A DNA stretch of 64,000 nucleotides from Mycobacterium celatum (GTDB taxonomy: Bacteria > Actinomycetota > Actinomycetes > Mycobacteriales > Mycobacteriaceae), in assembly GCF_002101595.1 (NCBI RefSeq), contig NZ_LQOM01000028.1, forward strand, positions 124,001-188,000. The letters are read 5' to 3'. The position numbers and the translations under genes were made by a program. The notes below the pieces were generated by a model. It was not told the origin of the DNA. It was given only the letters and a program-made list of their open reading frames with translations, and searched no databases. This document shows, piece by piece, positions 1-8,433 of this stretch (position 1 is its first letter; each line of letters starts with the position of its first letter).

Positions 1-520
1 GAAAGGCAGGCGATGCCATCGCCAGTGGATGTATTGCCGAGCAGATGTCGCGTACGGATTCGTCACCGGTCACGTGCCCCGACCGGGCGCCGCCGCCGGG
101 TGTGTCCGAACCTTCCAGGTTGCGGGGGTAGATGGCAACCAATGTGAGCCGGTCGGGGATGAGCCGGACCGGTCCTTCGGCGGGCACTTCGATCATCTCG
201 ACTCGGCAGCCATCCGGAATCTCGTGCAGCCGCATCGTGATTCGTGCTGCGCCCAGTGCCCCGAGCCCCGCACGCAGCACCAGTTCGCGGCGCGGTTCGC
301 ATTTTTCGACGGACGCCTGGTCATTGATCACGAGGGGCCACACCCCGATCGAGTGCCGGATGGCCGCGCCCGGCTCCGGCCAGTTGGGGTCGACCGCCCG
401 GGTGCGGCTGTTGCCGACCGCCCACTGGCTGTAGGTCCACCCGTCGGCCAGCACATCCCAGACCCGCTGACAGGACGCGTGCACGTCTCGGATCGCGGTA
501 AATGCTCGTGTGGCAGCCAT
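1..520 (-). CDS. SRPBCC (polyketide cyclase/dehydrase-like) protein, 3' end outside window
   Basis: Reading from ATG at 520 gives MAATRAFTAIRDVHASCQRV and an open frame to the window edge (173 codons). The pattern of an N-terminal strand, a WDVLADGWTYSQW helix and alternating strands (residues about 1-135) matches the START/SRPBCC hydrophobic-ligand fold; the ligand is unknown. A good ribosome-binding site (GAAAGGAACC) lies 6-8 nt upstream of the ATG. It follows ephD on the same strand and may be cotranscribed. The residues after about 138 (Gly/Ser rich, then DESVRDIC) do not resemble the usual C-terminal helix of small SRPBCC proteins, so a late frameshift or a longer protein is possible. 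The gene is truncated by the window, so its true length is not known. Confidence 0.7.
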   Translation of the reverse strand, partial: MAATRAFTAIRDVHASCQRVWDVLADGWTYSQWAVGNSRTRAVDPNWPEPGAAIRHSIGVWPLVINDQASVEKCEPRRELVLRAGLGALGAARITMRLHEIPDGCRVEMIEVPAEGPVRLIPDRLTLVAIYPRNLEGSDTPGGGARSGHVTGDESVRDICSAIHPLAMASPAF

Positions 521-552
521 CGGCAGGGTTCCTTTCGCATGGCTCGAACCCT

Positions 553-564
553 GCGGGTACCCGC
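553..564. promoter_or_regulatory. Perfect 12-bp palindrome between ephD and the SRPBCC gene
   Basis: GCGGGTACCCGC is a perfect palindrome in the 76-bp gap between the ephD stop and the SRPBCC start. It could be a stem in the transcript or an operator. There is no T-run, so a classical terminator is unlikely. The site is short and GC-rich, so chance is not excluded. Confidence 0.25.
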
Positions 565-596
565 GCGGGCGGTCGGCGACGCGCGTGAAATTCTCG

Positions 597-2357
597 CTAC
601 ACCAACCGGCGGCGCGCGGTGCTGCGCAGCACCTGCGGCGCCCACCGGGACACGCCGTAGAGCAGATAGGCCTCCGGTGCCACCGGCCGAATCGCCTTGT
701 TCTTCTTGACCGCCGCGATGATGGCGTCGGCCACCTTGTCCGGGGTGTAGCGGCGCAGGGCGAACATCTTCTCCAGCTGGGCCCGCCGCCCCTCGGCCTG
801 CTCGATGTGTCCCGACGGGGCGTCGAACCGGGTGGTGTGCACGATGTTGGTGTCGATGACGCCGGGGCAGATCGTGGTCAGCCCGACGCCGGCCGCGTCC
901 AGTTCGGCGCGCAGGCAGTCGGAGAACATGTACACCGCGGCCTTGGAAGTGCAATAGGCGTTCAGCTGCTGTGACGGTGCGTAGGCCGCCATCGACGAGA
1001 CGTTGACGATGTGTCCGCCCGCGCCGCGCTCGACCAGCCGCCGTGCGAATGCGCGACAGCCGTTGACCACACCGCCGAAATTGACGCCGAGGACCCGGTC
1101 GAATTGCTCAGGCGGGGTGTCCAGGAAGCGGCCGGCCTGCCCGATGCCGGCGTTGTTGACGACGATGTCGGGCACTCCGTACTCGGCGCAGACCTGCTCG
1201 GCGAACGCCTCGACGGCCTCGGCGTCGGCGACGTCGAGCTGGTAGGCGTGTGCCACCCCGCCTGCCGCGGCGATCTCGGCGGCAGTGTCCTTGACGGCGG
1301 CGTCGTCGATGTCGCTGACGACGACCTCGGCGCCCTCGCGGGAGAACGCGAACGCGGTGGCCCGGCCGATGCCGCTGCCCGCCCCGGTCACCGACACCAG
1401 CATGTCGGTGAAGTAGTCGCGCCGAGGACCGACCTGTGCGCGCCGCAACGCACGGCATGGCGGTTTGCCCTCGGTGAAGTCGGCAAGCTCGTGCACCGCC
1501 GCCGCCAGCACCTGCGGGTGCGACATCGGCGACCAGTGTCCCGCCTTGATGTCGCGGCGCCACAGCCGCGGCACCCAGCGCGCGGTGGCGTCGTAGCCGT
1601 AGGGCCGCACGTAGCGGTCTTCGGTGTTGACGACGAGCTGCACCGGCACGTCGACGTAGTGGTCGTGCCGATGATGCGCGAACGACCGGAAATAGTTGGC
1701 CCGGTAGGTTTTCAGCGATCTGGCAGCGTCTGCAGCCATGGTGTCGGAGTGGTGGATCTGCTCGACGGGGACGTTGTCGACCAGGCGGCGCCGGATCGCC
1801 GCGCTCGACAACGCGGCCCGGATGAACAGCGGCGCGAGCACCGGTATGGAGAAGAACGCCATGTAGGTCAGCCGCAGCGCCTGGCTGAGCGCCCGCACAA
1901 AGGTGCGGGGCCGGTGCGGGCGCCGCAGGCCGGTGAAGATGTAGTCGACGAGGTGGTCCTGGCTCGGCCCGGACACCGACGTGAACGACGCCACCCGCTT
2001 GCCGGCGCCGGGCCGGCTCAGGTACTCCCACACCCCCACCGATCCCCAGTCGTGGGCAAGCACATGCACCGGCCGACCGGAACTGCAGGCGTCGACGACG
2101 GCGGCGAAGTCGTCGGCGAATCGGGCCATGGTGTACGCCGAAACCCGCTTGGGCGCCGACGATCCGCCGACTCCACGGTTGTCGTAGCGGACGACCCGGA
2201 AGCGCTCGGCCAGCAACGGGACCACGCCGTCCCACAGCACGTGTGAGTCCGGCCAGCCGTGTACCAACACGACCGTGGGTCCGTCCGCCTTGCCTTCTTC
2301 GCAGACCGCCAGGCGGACTCCGTCGGCGCTGTCGACGAACCGTTGTGGGGCTGCCAT
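597..2357 (-). CDS. ephD: EphD: alpha/beta hydrolase (epoxide hydrolase) fused to short-chain dehydrogenase
   Basis: 586 residues in two domains. Residues 1-300 are an alpha/beta hydrolase with the oxyanion motif HGWPDSH (33-39), nucleophile Asp103 in AHDWGS, an acidic pair at 246-247 and catalytic-type His274 in AGHW. Residues 315-586 are an SDR with TGAGSGIG (324-331), NNAG (401-404), Ser454/455 and Tyr468-x3-Lys472. The M. tuberculosis orthologue Rv2214c has the same fusion and about the same length, and has been linked to mycolic-acid-related epoxide metabolism (known for the family, from memory). The start is supported by AAGGAG 5 nt upstream. The gene is divergent from dlaT. The substrate here is inferred only. 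Confidence 0.92.
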   Translation of the reverse strand: MAAPQRFVDSADGVRLAVCEEGKADGPTVVLVHGWPDSHVLWDGVVPLLAERFRVVRYDNRGVGGSSAPKRVSAYTMARFADDFAAVVDACSSGRPVHVLAHDWGSVGVWEYLSRPGAGKRVASFTSVSGPSQDHLVDYIFTGLRRPHRPRTFVRALSQALRLTYMAFFSIPVLAPLFIRAALSSAAIRRRLVDNVPVEQIHHSDTMAADAARSLKTYRANYFRSFAHHRHDHYVDVPVQLVVNTEDRYVRPYGYDATARWVPRLWRRDIKAGHWSPMSHPQVLAAAVHELADFTEGKPPCRALRRAQVGPRRDYFTDMLVSVTGAGSGIGRATAFAFSREGAEVVVSDIDDAAVKDTAAEIAAAGGVAHAYQLDVADAEAVEAFAEQVCAEYGVPDIVVNNAGIGQAGRFLDTPPEQFDRVLGVNFGGVVNGCRAFARRLVERGAGGHIVNVSSMAAYAPSQQLNAYCTSKAAVYMFSDCLRAELDAAGVGLTTICPGVIDTNIVHTTRFDAPSGHIEQAEGRRAQLEKMFALRRYTPDKVADAIIAAVKKNKAIRPVAPEAYLLYGVSRWAPQVLRSTARRRLV

Positions 2358-2382
2358 CGCACTCCTTCGCTCCCCCGAGACT

Positions 2383-2399
2383 TACTGTGACGGCCAGTA
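2383..2399. promoter_or_regulatory. Inverted repeat TACTG-N7-CAGTA upstream of ephD
   Basis: A short inverted repeat lies 26 bp upstream of the ephD start, in the 220-bp divergent gap with dlaT. Its spacing fits a dimeric repressor site such as a TetR or GntR operator, but no cognate regulator is adjacent. It is weak evidence on its own. Confidence 0.3.
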
Positions 2400-2577
2400 G
2401 CCCATACCGTTGGTAGCAAGCGTGTTTCGACCCTGCCCGGGCGCTGCAGGGGTGTCAAGAGCCGGCGGGGCCCACGCTGCCCTGGGTGAGTGCCGGTCGC
2501 GCCGCAGTGACAGGATGCTGTGGTAAGCCAGAGGTCGACCCGTGCCGACCGACCGATCGATCGAGGAGTCAACAGAG

Positions 2578-4329
2578 ATGGCCTTCTCAGTCCAGATGCC
2601 GGCGCTCGGCGAGAGCGTCACCGAGGGGACGGTCACCCGCTGGCTCAAGCAAGAAGGCGACACGGTCGAACTCGACGAGCCGCTGCTCGAGGTGTCCACC
2701 GACAAGGTCGACACCGAAATCCCGTCACCGGCGGCCGGCGTGCTGACCAAGATCATCGCCCACGAGGACGACACCGTCGAGGTCGGCGGGGAGCTGGCCA
2801 TCATCGGCGATGCCGCCGAGGGTGACGGCGGCCAACCCGCCGGCGGGCAAACGCCCGAAGCGCAACCGGAGCAGCAACCCGAGCCGCAAGCCGAAGCGCA
2901 ACCGGAGCCGCAGCCGGCGGCCCAGCCTGAGCCGCAACCCGTCCCGCAGCCCGCGGCGGCGTCACCGGACGGCGAGGCCGCCGCAACCGGTGCGACCACG
3001 CCCGTGCTGATGCCCGAACTCGGCGAGTCGGTCACCGAGGGCACGGTGACCCGCTGGCTGAAGAAGGTCGGCGACCTGGTGGATGTCGACGAGCCGTTGG
3101 TCGAGGTGTCCACCGACAAGGTCGACACCGAGATCCCGTCCCCGGTGGCCGGCACGCTGGTCAGCATCACCGCCGAGGAAGACGTCACCGTCGCGGTGGG
3201 CGGCGAACTTGCCAGGATCGGCACCGGCGCCGCCGCGCCCGCCGCCAAGCCCGCACCCGAGCCGCAAGCCCCGCCAGCGCCGCAGTCCCAGGCCAAACCA
3301 GAAGCCAAACCGGCCCCACCGCCCGAGCCGGCGCCCCAGCCCGAAGCCAAACCCGAGCCGGCGCCCGCCGCCCAAGCGCCAACCACCCCGTACGTCACGC
3401 CGCTGGTGCGAAAACTGGCTGCCGACAACAACATTGACCTCAACGAGGTGACCGGCACCGGCGTCGGCGGGCGCATCCGCAAACAGGACGTGCTCGCTGC
3501 CGCCGAAGCCAAGAAAGCGCCGCCACCCCCGCCGGCAGCGCAGCCCGCTGCCGCCGGCCCCGCTCCCGCGCCGGCCGCGCCCACCCCGGCACCCGCGCTC
3601 GCGCACCTGCGCGGAACCACCCAGAAAGCCAGCCGGATCCGTCAGATCACGGCCAAGAAAACCCGGGAGTCGCTGCAGGCCACCGCACAGCTGACCCAGG
3701 TCCACGAGGTCGACATGACCAAGATCGTGGCGTTGCGGGCCAGGGCCAAGACCGCGTTCGCCGAACGCGAGGGCGTGAACCTGACCTTCCTGCCGTTCAT
3801 CGCCCGCGCCGTGATCGACGCGCTCAAGATCCATCCCAACATCAACGCGAGCTACAACGAGGAAACCAAGGAGATCACCTACTACGACGCCGAACATCTC
3901 GGGTTCGCCGTCGACACCGATCAGGGTCTGCTCTCCCCCGTCATCCACAACGCCGGCGACCTGTCGCTGGCCGGGCTGGCGCGCGCGATCGCCGACATCG
4001 CAGCCCGCGCTCGCTCCGGCGACCTCAAACCCGACGAGCTGTCCGGTGGCACCTTCACGATCACCAACATCGGCAGCCAGGGCGCGCTGCTGGACACGCC
4101 GATCTTGGTCCCGCCGCAGGCCGCCATGTTGGGCACCGGCGCCATCGTCAAGCGGCCGCGGGTGGTCGTCGACGATACCGGCAACGAATCGATCGGAGTG
4201 CGCTCGATCTGCTACCTGCCGCTGACCTACGACCACCGGCTGATCGACGGCGCCGATGCCGGACGGTTCCTGACCACCATCAGGCATCGCCTCGAAGAGG
4301 GGGCATTCGAGGCCGACTTGGGTCTTTAG
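2578..4329 (+). CDS. dlaT: DlaT: dihydrolipoamide acyltransferase (E2) of pyruvate dehydrogenase
   Basis: 583 residues from ATG 2578; GAGGAG stands about 11 nt upstream, and an upstream in-frame GTG at 2542 lacks support. Two lipoyl domains have the lipoylated lysine in [12 protein letters not shown] at Lys43 and Lys181. They are joined by long Pro/Glu/Gln/Ala linkers (about 80-140 and 218-270). A peripheral-subunit-binding domain (272-311) and a catalytic acyltransferase domain (about 345-583) with DHRLIDG and active His553 follow. The protein transfers acetyl groups to CoA in the PDH complex. In M. tuberculosis DlaT also works with AhpD/AhpC against peroxide (family knowledge). Its partner E1, aceE, and the lipoylation genes lipB/lipA are in this window. 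The linkers make it about 30 residues longer than the M. tuberculosis protein. Confidence 0.95.
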   Translation: MAFSVQMPALGESVTEGTVTRWLKQEGDTVELDEPLLEVSTDKVDTEIPSPAAGVLTKIIAHEDDTVEVGGELAIIGDAAEGDGGQPAGGQTPEAQPEQQPEPQAEAQPEPQPAAQPEPQPVPQPAAASPDGEAAATGATTPVLMPELGESVTEGTVTRWLKKVGDLVDVDEPLVEVSTDKVDTEIPSPVAGTLVSITAEEDVTVAVGGELARIGTGAAAPAAKPAPEPQAPPAPQSQAKPEAKPAPPPEPAPQPEAKPEPAPAAQAPTTPYVTPLVRKLAADNNIDLNEVTGTGVGGRIRKQDVLAAAEAKKAPPPPPAAQPAAAGPAPAPAAPTPAPALAHLRGTTQKASRIRQITAKKTRESLQATAQLTQVHEVDMTKIVALRARAKTAFAEREGVNLTFLPFIARAVIDALKIHPNINASYNEETKEITYYDAEHLGFAVDTDQGLLSPVIHNAGDLSLAGLARAIADIAARARSGDLKPDELSGGTFTITNIGSQGALLDTPILVPPQAAMLGTGAIVKRPRVVVDDTGNESIGVRSICYLPLTYDHRLIDGADAGRFLTTIRHRLEEGAFEADLGL

Positions 4330-4344
4330 AAGGGCTTCGACACC

Positions 4345-5256
4345 GTGGCCAAGGTCGTCATCGCAATCGCTGGCTCGTCCGGGCTGATCGGTTCGGCCCT
4401 GGTCGCAGCGTTGCGCGCCGCCGATCACCGGGTACTGCGCATCGTGCGCAGAACGCCGTCGAACGGCACCGAAGTGCGCTGGGATCCCGAAGCCGGTGAG
4501 TTCGACGCTTCGGCGCTGCGCGGCGTCGACGCAGTGGTCAACCTATGCGGCATCAACATCGGCCAGCGCCGCTGGTCGGGCGCATTCAAGCAGACCCTGC
4601 GCGACAGCCGCATCACGCCGACCGAAGTGATGTCAGCCGCCGTCGCCGAGGCCGGGGTGGGGGTACTGGTCAACGCCAGCGCCGTCGGCTACTACGGCGA
4701 CACCAAAGACCGCGCCGTCGACGAAACCGATTCGGCCGGAACGGGTTTCCTGGCCCAACTCTGTAAGGACTGGGAAGCGGCCACCGCGGTGGCCCAGCAG
4801 GCGGGCGCCCGGGTGGTGCTGGCCCGCACCGGTCTGGTGTTGGCCCCGTCGGGCGGCGCACTGGGTCGGCTGCGGCCGCTGTTCTCGGTGGGCCTTGGCG
4901 CCCGGCTGGGCAACGGCCGCCAATACATGTCGTGGATCAGCCTCGAGGACGAGGTGCGGGCGCTGCAGTACGTCATCACCCGCCGCAAGCTGTCCGGGCC
5001 GGTGAACCTCACCGGCCCTGCACCGGTCACCAACGCCGAGTTCACTGCGGCGCTGGGCCGCGCGGTGCACCGGCCCACACGGCTGATCATGCCGGGGTTC
5101 GCGGTGCGCGCCGCGCTCGGCGAGTTCGCCGACGAGGGCTTGTTGTGCGGCCAGCGCGTCATCCCGGCCGCCCTGGAGCGCGCCGGTTTTCAATTCCACC
5201 ACAACACCATCGGCGAGGCGCTGCGCTACGCCACCACCCGACCGCACGTCGCGTAA
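4345..5256 (+). CDS. TIGR01777-family NAD(P)-binding epimerase-like protein (Rv2216 type)
   Basis: 303 residues from GTG 4345, with a purine-rich site (AGAAGGG) upstream and only 15 bp after dlaT, so it is probably cotranscribed. The N-terminus has a Rossmann motif, IAGSSGLIG (about residues 7-15), typical of extended SDR epimerases. The middle holds SAVGYYGD, typical of the TIGR01777 family in place of the classic YxxxK region. The C-terminal 50 residues match the DUF1731 tail of this family. The reaction is unknown. The position between dlaT and lipB is conserved in M. tuberculosis (Rv2216). Confidence 0.88.
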   Translation: MAKVVIAIAGSSGLIGSALVAALRAADHRVLRIVRRTPSNGTEVRWDPEAGEFDASALRGVDAVVNLCGINIGQRRWSGAFKQTLRDSRITPTEVMSAAVAEAGVGVLVNASAVGYYGDTKDRAVDETDSAGTGFLAQLCKDWEAATAVAQQAGARVVLARTGLVLAPSGGALGRLRPLFSVGLGARLGNGRQYMSWISLEDEVRALQYVITRRKLSGPVNLTGPAPVTNAEFTAALGRAVHRPTRLIMPGFAVRAALGEFADEGLLCGQRVIPAALERAGFQFHHNTIGEALRYATTRPHVA

Positions 5257-5270
5257 CCTCGCGCCCCATC

Positions 5271-5390
5271 GAGTGTGAATCCTTGGCTCTGAGAGTGAAT
5301 GTGGGGTGGGAAAATTGCGATTTCGCCGCCCTGATCTCACACTCGACGCCGTAACTTCACTCTCGAAGCCAACGGTGCGCACTCGACGCC
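5271..5390. repeat. 20-bp-periodic inverted-repeat array A
   Basis: Exactly six 20-bp steps fill the gap before lipB. Units 1-2 begin GAGTGTGAAT (5271) and GAGAGTGAAT (5291). A central AT-richer unit follows (5311-5330). Units 4-6 end with the complementary type at 5341 (ACTCGACGCC), 5361 (TCTCGAAGCC) and 5381 (ACTCGACGCC). The left units can pair with the right ones (GAGTGTGA with TCACACTC, GAGAGTGAA with TTCACTCTC). Read on the minus strand, the unit order is the same as in the array at 13581-13680. No coding potential is seen. Function is unknown; a structured leader, terminator or protein-binding array are the possibilities. Confidence 0.8.
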
Positions 5391-5408
5391 GCCTAGTAGC
5401 CTCGGCTT

Positions 5409-6095
5409 GTGAGCTCCATACGCTCAAGCACCGCGCCCATCGACGTCCGCCAGCTCGGCACCGTCGACTACGCCGCCGCGTGGCAGCTCCAACGAGAACT
5501 GGCCGACCAGCGCGTGGCCGGCTGTCCGGACACGCTGTTGTTGCTCGAACACCCGCCGGTCTACACCGCCGGGCGGCGCACGCTCCCGCACGAACGCCCC
5601 GTTGACGGCGCGCCCGTCGTCGACACCGACCGCGGCGGCAAGATCACCTGGCACGGACCGGGCCAACTCGTCGGCTACCCGATCATCGGGCTGACCGAGC
5701 CACTCGACGTCGTCAATTACGTTCGGCGCCTTGAGGAATCGCTGATCAAGGTGTGCATCGACCTGGGCGTGGAGGTGGGTCGCGTCGAGGGACGGTCCGG
5801 AGTGTGGGTGCCCGGCCGGCGCGCGCGCAAGGTCGCCGCAATCGGCGTTCGGGTGTCGCGGGCGACCACACTGCACGGCTTCGCGCTCAACTGCGACTGC
5901 GACCTGGCCGCGTTCGACCGGATCGTGCCGTGCGGCATCGTCGACGCCGGAGTGACGTCGATAACGACGGAACTGGGCCGGCGGGTCGGTGTCGGCGACG
6001 TCCGGTTGGCCGTCGCCGACGCGGTGTGCGACGCGCTCGACGGGCGGCTGACCCTGAGCTGGCAACCGTCGGCCCGCGTAGCATCGCCATTGTGA
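5409..6095 (+). CDS. lipB: LipB: octanoyl-[ACP]:protein N-octanoyltransferase
   Basis: 228 residues from GTG 5409. It transfers octanoyl from acyl carrier protein to lipoyl domains, the first step of lipoate synthesis. The family motifs are visible: [14 protein letters not shown] (about 43-56), [18 protein letters not shown] (about 75-92, substrate pocket) and [12 protein letters not shown] with the reactive cysteine region (about 156-167). The C-terminus carries the usual [14 protein letters not shown] segment. The TGA stop overlaps the GTG of lipA (GTGA), so the two are translationally coupled. DlaT encoded upstream is a likely acceptor. Confidence 0.95.
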   Translation: MSSIRSSTAPIDVRQLGTVDYAAAWQLQRELADQRVAGCPDTLLLLEHPPVYTAGRRTLPHERPVDGAPVVDTDRGGKITWHGPGQLVGYPIIGLTEPLDVVNYVRRLEESLIKVCIDLGVEVGRVEGRSGVWVPGRRARKVAAIGVRVSRATTLHGFALNCDCDLAAFDRIVPCGIVDAGVTSITTELGRRVGVGDVRLAVADAVCDALDGRLTLSWQPSARVASPL

Positions 6096-7024
6096 CTGTC
6101 GCTCCGGAAGGCCGAAAGTTGCTGCGCCTGGAGGTGCGCAACGCGGCGACCCCGATCGAGCGCAAACCGCCGTGGATCAAGACGCGCGCGCGAATGGGTC
6201 CTGAATACACCGCGCTGAAGAGCCTGGTCCGGCGCGAGGGCCTGCACACCGTGTGCGAGGAAGCCGGCTGCCCCAACATCTACGAGTGCTGGGAAGACCG
6301 CGAGGCCACCTTCCTGATCGGTGGCGATCAATGTACCCGTCGCTGCGACTTCTGCCAGATCGACACCGGCAAGCCCGCCGCCCTGGATCGCGACGAGCCG
6401 CGGCGCGTCGCCGAGAGCGTGCAGGCGATGGGACTGCGGTACTCGACCGTCACCGGGGTGGCCCGCGACGATCTGCCCGACGGCGGGGCGTGGCTCTACG
6501 CCGAGACCGTGCGCGCCATCAAGAGGCTCAACCCGAACACCGGTGTCGAACTGCTGATCCCCGACTTCAACGGCGACCCCGACCGGTTGCAAGAAGTTTT
6601 CGAGTCTCGCCCGGAAGTGTTGGCGCACAACGTCGAAACGGTGCCCCGGATTTTCAGGCGGATCCGGCCGGCCTTCCGCTATGAGCGCAGCCTCGACGTG
6701 CTCACGGCCGCCCGCGAATTCGGGTTGGTCACCAAGAGCAACCTGATCCTCGGGTTGGGCGAGACGCCCGGCGAGGTGCGCACCGCGCTGGACGATCTGT
6801 ACACCGCCGGCTGCGAGATCGTCACGATCACCCAATACCTGCGGCCGTCGGCCCGGCATCACCCCGTCGAGCGCTGGGTTCCCCCCGACGAGTTCGTCGA
6901 GTACTCGCACTACGCCGAAGGCCTCGGCTTCGCCGGCGTGCTGGCCGGACCGTTGGTGCGATCGTCGTACCGTGCCGGGCGGCTCTACCAGCAGGCTGTG
7001 CGGGCGCGCCCGACCGTATCCTGA
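6092..7024 (+). CDS. lipA: LipA: lipoyl synthase (radical SAM)
   Basis: 310 residues from GTG 6092, which overlaps the lipB stop. It inserts two sulfurs into protein-bound octanoate. Both [4Fe-4S] motifs are present: the auxiliary [12 protein letters not shown] (Cys55, Cys60, Cys66) and the radical-[11 protein letters not shown] (Cys81, Cys85, Cys88). The family signatures HNVETV and [10 protein letters not shown] follow, and the serine ligand region RSSYRAGR is near the C-terminus. An in-frame extension upstream to 5753 lies inside lipB and is not used. The next gene starts 4 bp after the stop, so the operon continues. Confidence 0.96.
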   Translation: MTVAPEGRKLLRLEVRNAATPIERKPPWIKTRARMGPEYTALKSLVRREGLHTVCEEAGCPNIYECWEDREATFLIGGDQCTRRCDFCQIDTGKPAALDRDEPRRVAESVQAMGLRYSTVTGVARDDLPDGGAWLYAETVRAIKRLNPNTGVELLIPDFNGDPDRLQEVFESRPEVLAHNVETVPRIFRRIRPAFRYERSLDVLTAAREFGLVTKSNLILGLGETPGEVRTALDDLYTAGCEIVTITQYLRPSARHHPVERWVPPDEFVEYSHYAEGLGFAGVLAGPLVRSSYRAGRLYQQAVRARPTVS

Positions 7025-7028
7025 ACCA

Positions 7029-7781
7029 ATGGCGAAATCCCGTAATACCGCGGCGAACAAGGCCGCCAGAGCCGAGGCGAAAGCGGCCCGCAAGGCCGCC
7101 GCCAAGGAGCGCCGTAGCCAGCTATGGCAGGCGTTCACCATGCAGCGCAAAGAGGACAAGCGGCTGCTGCCCTACATGATCGGCGCGTTCGTGCTGATCG
7201 TCGGGGCCTCCGTGGCGGTCGGGGTGGCCGCCGGCGGGTTCACCATGGTCACGATGATTCCGCTGGGCGTGGTGCTCGGCGCGCTCGTGGCGTTCATCAT
7301 CTTCGGCCGGCGCGCGCAGCGGTCGGTCTACCGCAAGGCCGAGGGGCAGACCGGCGCGGCCGCGTGGGCGCTGGACAATCTGCGCGGCAAGTGGCGCGTT
7401 ACCCCGGGCGTGGCCGCTACCGGTCACTTCGACGCCGTGCACCGCGTGATCGGTCGCCCCGGCGTCATCCTGGTGGCCGAGGGGTCGCCGGCGCGGGTCA
7501 AGCCGCTGCTGGCCCAGGAAAAGAAGCGCACCGCTCGGTTGGTGGGCGAGATCCCGATCTATGACATCGTCGTCGGCAACGGCGACGGCGAGGTCCCGCT
7601 GGCCAAGCTCGAGCGTCACCTGACCAAGCTGCCGGCCAACATCACGGTCAAGCAGATGGACTCGCTGGAATCCCGGCTGAGCGCCTTGGGCACCCGGGCG
7701 GGAGCGGCCGCGATGCCGAAGGGGCCGGTACCCGGCGCCGCCAAGATGCGCGGCGTGCAGCGCACGGTGCGCAGGCGGTAG
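7029..7781 (+). CDS. DUF4191 membrane protein (Rv2219 type)
   Basis: 250 residues from ATG 7029, 4 bp after lipA. The first 45 residues are rich in Lys, Arg and Ala (basic, cytoplasmic). Two membrane segments follow at about 47-67 and 73-92. A soluble C-terminal domain of about 155 residues ends in a basic tail. This is the actinobacterial DUF4191 family, always near lipA in mycobacteria and of unknown function. The operon position suggests, but does not show, a link to lipoate metabolism or to membrane events around it. An in-frame extension to 6972 overlaps lipA and was rejected. Confidence 0.88.
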   Translation: MAKSRNTAANKAARAEAKAARKAAAKERRSQLWQAFTMQRKEDKRLLPYMIGAFVLIVGASVAVGVAAGGFTMVTMIPLGVVLGALVAFIIFGRRAQRSVYRKAEGQTGAAAWALDNLRGKWRVTPGVAATGHFDAVHRVIGRPGVILVAEGSPARVKPLLAQEKKRTARLVGEIPIYDIVVGNGDGEVPLAKLERHLTKLPANITVKQMDSLESRLSALGTRAGAAAMPKGPVPGAAKMRGVQRTVRRR

Positions 7782-8234
7782 CTACCTGCGGACGACCGCG
7801 GTGCCCGTCGCGCGGTCCTGCCAGCCGCGGCCGTCGGCGTCGACGAACAACGCCGGAATGACCAACGCGATGATCAGCCCGCGCAGGGCGGCCCGGCCGA
7901 GCCCGACGTACAGCCGCCCGTCGACCGACATCACCCGCAGCCCCAGCGCGAACTGCCCCGGCGTGAACTCGAACAGCCGCACCGCGATCACGCCGAGCAC
8001 CAGCCAGACGACCAGCACCGCCGTCGACAGCAGGCTCGGCGCAACCAGACCCAGCGTCATTCCCAGCGCGGCAAGCCCATAGGCCACCAGCCAGTCGACC
8101 ATCAACGCCGCCAACCGGCGCCCCAGCCGGGCCAGCGAACCGGCGCCGTGCTCGGGCAGGCCGAGCGTTTCACCGGGGTATCCGGACGACGAGCCCGGCG
8201 GGCCGGACAGCCACGATGCGATGTCACGGGCCAT
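7782..8234 (-). CDS. RDD-family membrane protein (Rv2219A type)
   Basis: About 150 residues. The N-terminal 30 are Ser/Gly/Pro rich. An RDD domain follows with the RLGRRLAALMVDWLVAYG helix (Arg and Asp of the RDD signature) and three hydrophobic segments. It ends convergently and directly against the DUF4191 gene, with no gap. The start is uncertain: ATG 8234 gives MARDIASWL, while GTG 8243 is in frame. A GGAGG sequence is too close to the ATG to decide. Function unknown; RDD proteins are small integral membrane proteins, some linked to transport. Confidence 0.82.
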   Translation of the reverse strand: MARDIASWLSGPPGSSSGYPGETLGLPEHGAGSLARLGRRLAALMVDWLVAYGLAALGMTLGLVAPSLLSTAVLVVWLVLGVIAVRLFEFTPGQFALGLRVMSVDGRLYVGLGRAALRGLIIALVIPALFVDADGRGWQDRATGTAVVRR

Positions 8235-8288
8235 GGCCTCCACAATAAGAGGTCGCGACCCGGTTTCGACGGTGGCGAACCGCGTCGC

Positions 8289-8304
8289 GTAACGTCAGCG
8301 CAAC
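8289..8304 (+). promoter_or_regulatory. Candidate GlnR-type box upstream of glnA1
   Basis: GTAAC-N6-GCAAC resembles the actinobacterial GlnR half-site pair (gTnAC-n6-GaAAC, from family knowledge). It stands about 80-140 bp upstream of the glnA1 starts, with a TTGACT hexamer at 8311-8316 just downstream as a possible -35 element. The second half-site is imperfect. Nitrogen-dependent control of glnA1 would fit the biology. This is motif resemblance only. Confidence 0.35.
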
Positions 8305-8365
8305 ATGGGGTTGACTGCCGGGCAACATCGCCTCCCTACGGTCTGATCGGGCCACCCGTCACGGC

Positions 8366-8433
8366 CAGTAAAGGAGAGCGCCTCAATGACCGCATTAGAT
8401 TCGATGCCCTCAGTAAAGGAGAGCGCTTCGGTG
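8366..8433 (+). repeat. Direct duplication of the glnA1 ribosome-binding site and start
   Basis: The 23-nt stretch starting CAGTAAAGGAGAGCGC occurs at 8366-8388 (ending in ATG) and again at 8411-8433 (ending in GTG), with three differences. The copies are exactly 45 bp apart, so both starts are in the glnA1 frame. Each copy carries AAAGGAGA at good distance from its own start codon. Initiation at the first would add 15 residues. Confidence 0.85.

Noticed and set aside
1011..2246. 411-codon plus-strand open frame
   Set aside because: Antisense shadow of ephD, rich in Arg, Val, Gly and His; no family resemblance.
2962..4428. 488-codon minus-strand open frame over dlaT
   Set aside because: Low-complexity Gly/Arg shadow of the Pro/Ala linkers of DlaT.
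5271..5390. Possible CRISPR array
   Set aside because: The 20-bp units have no distinct spacers, the second half is inverted, and no cas genes are nearby.
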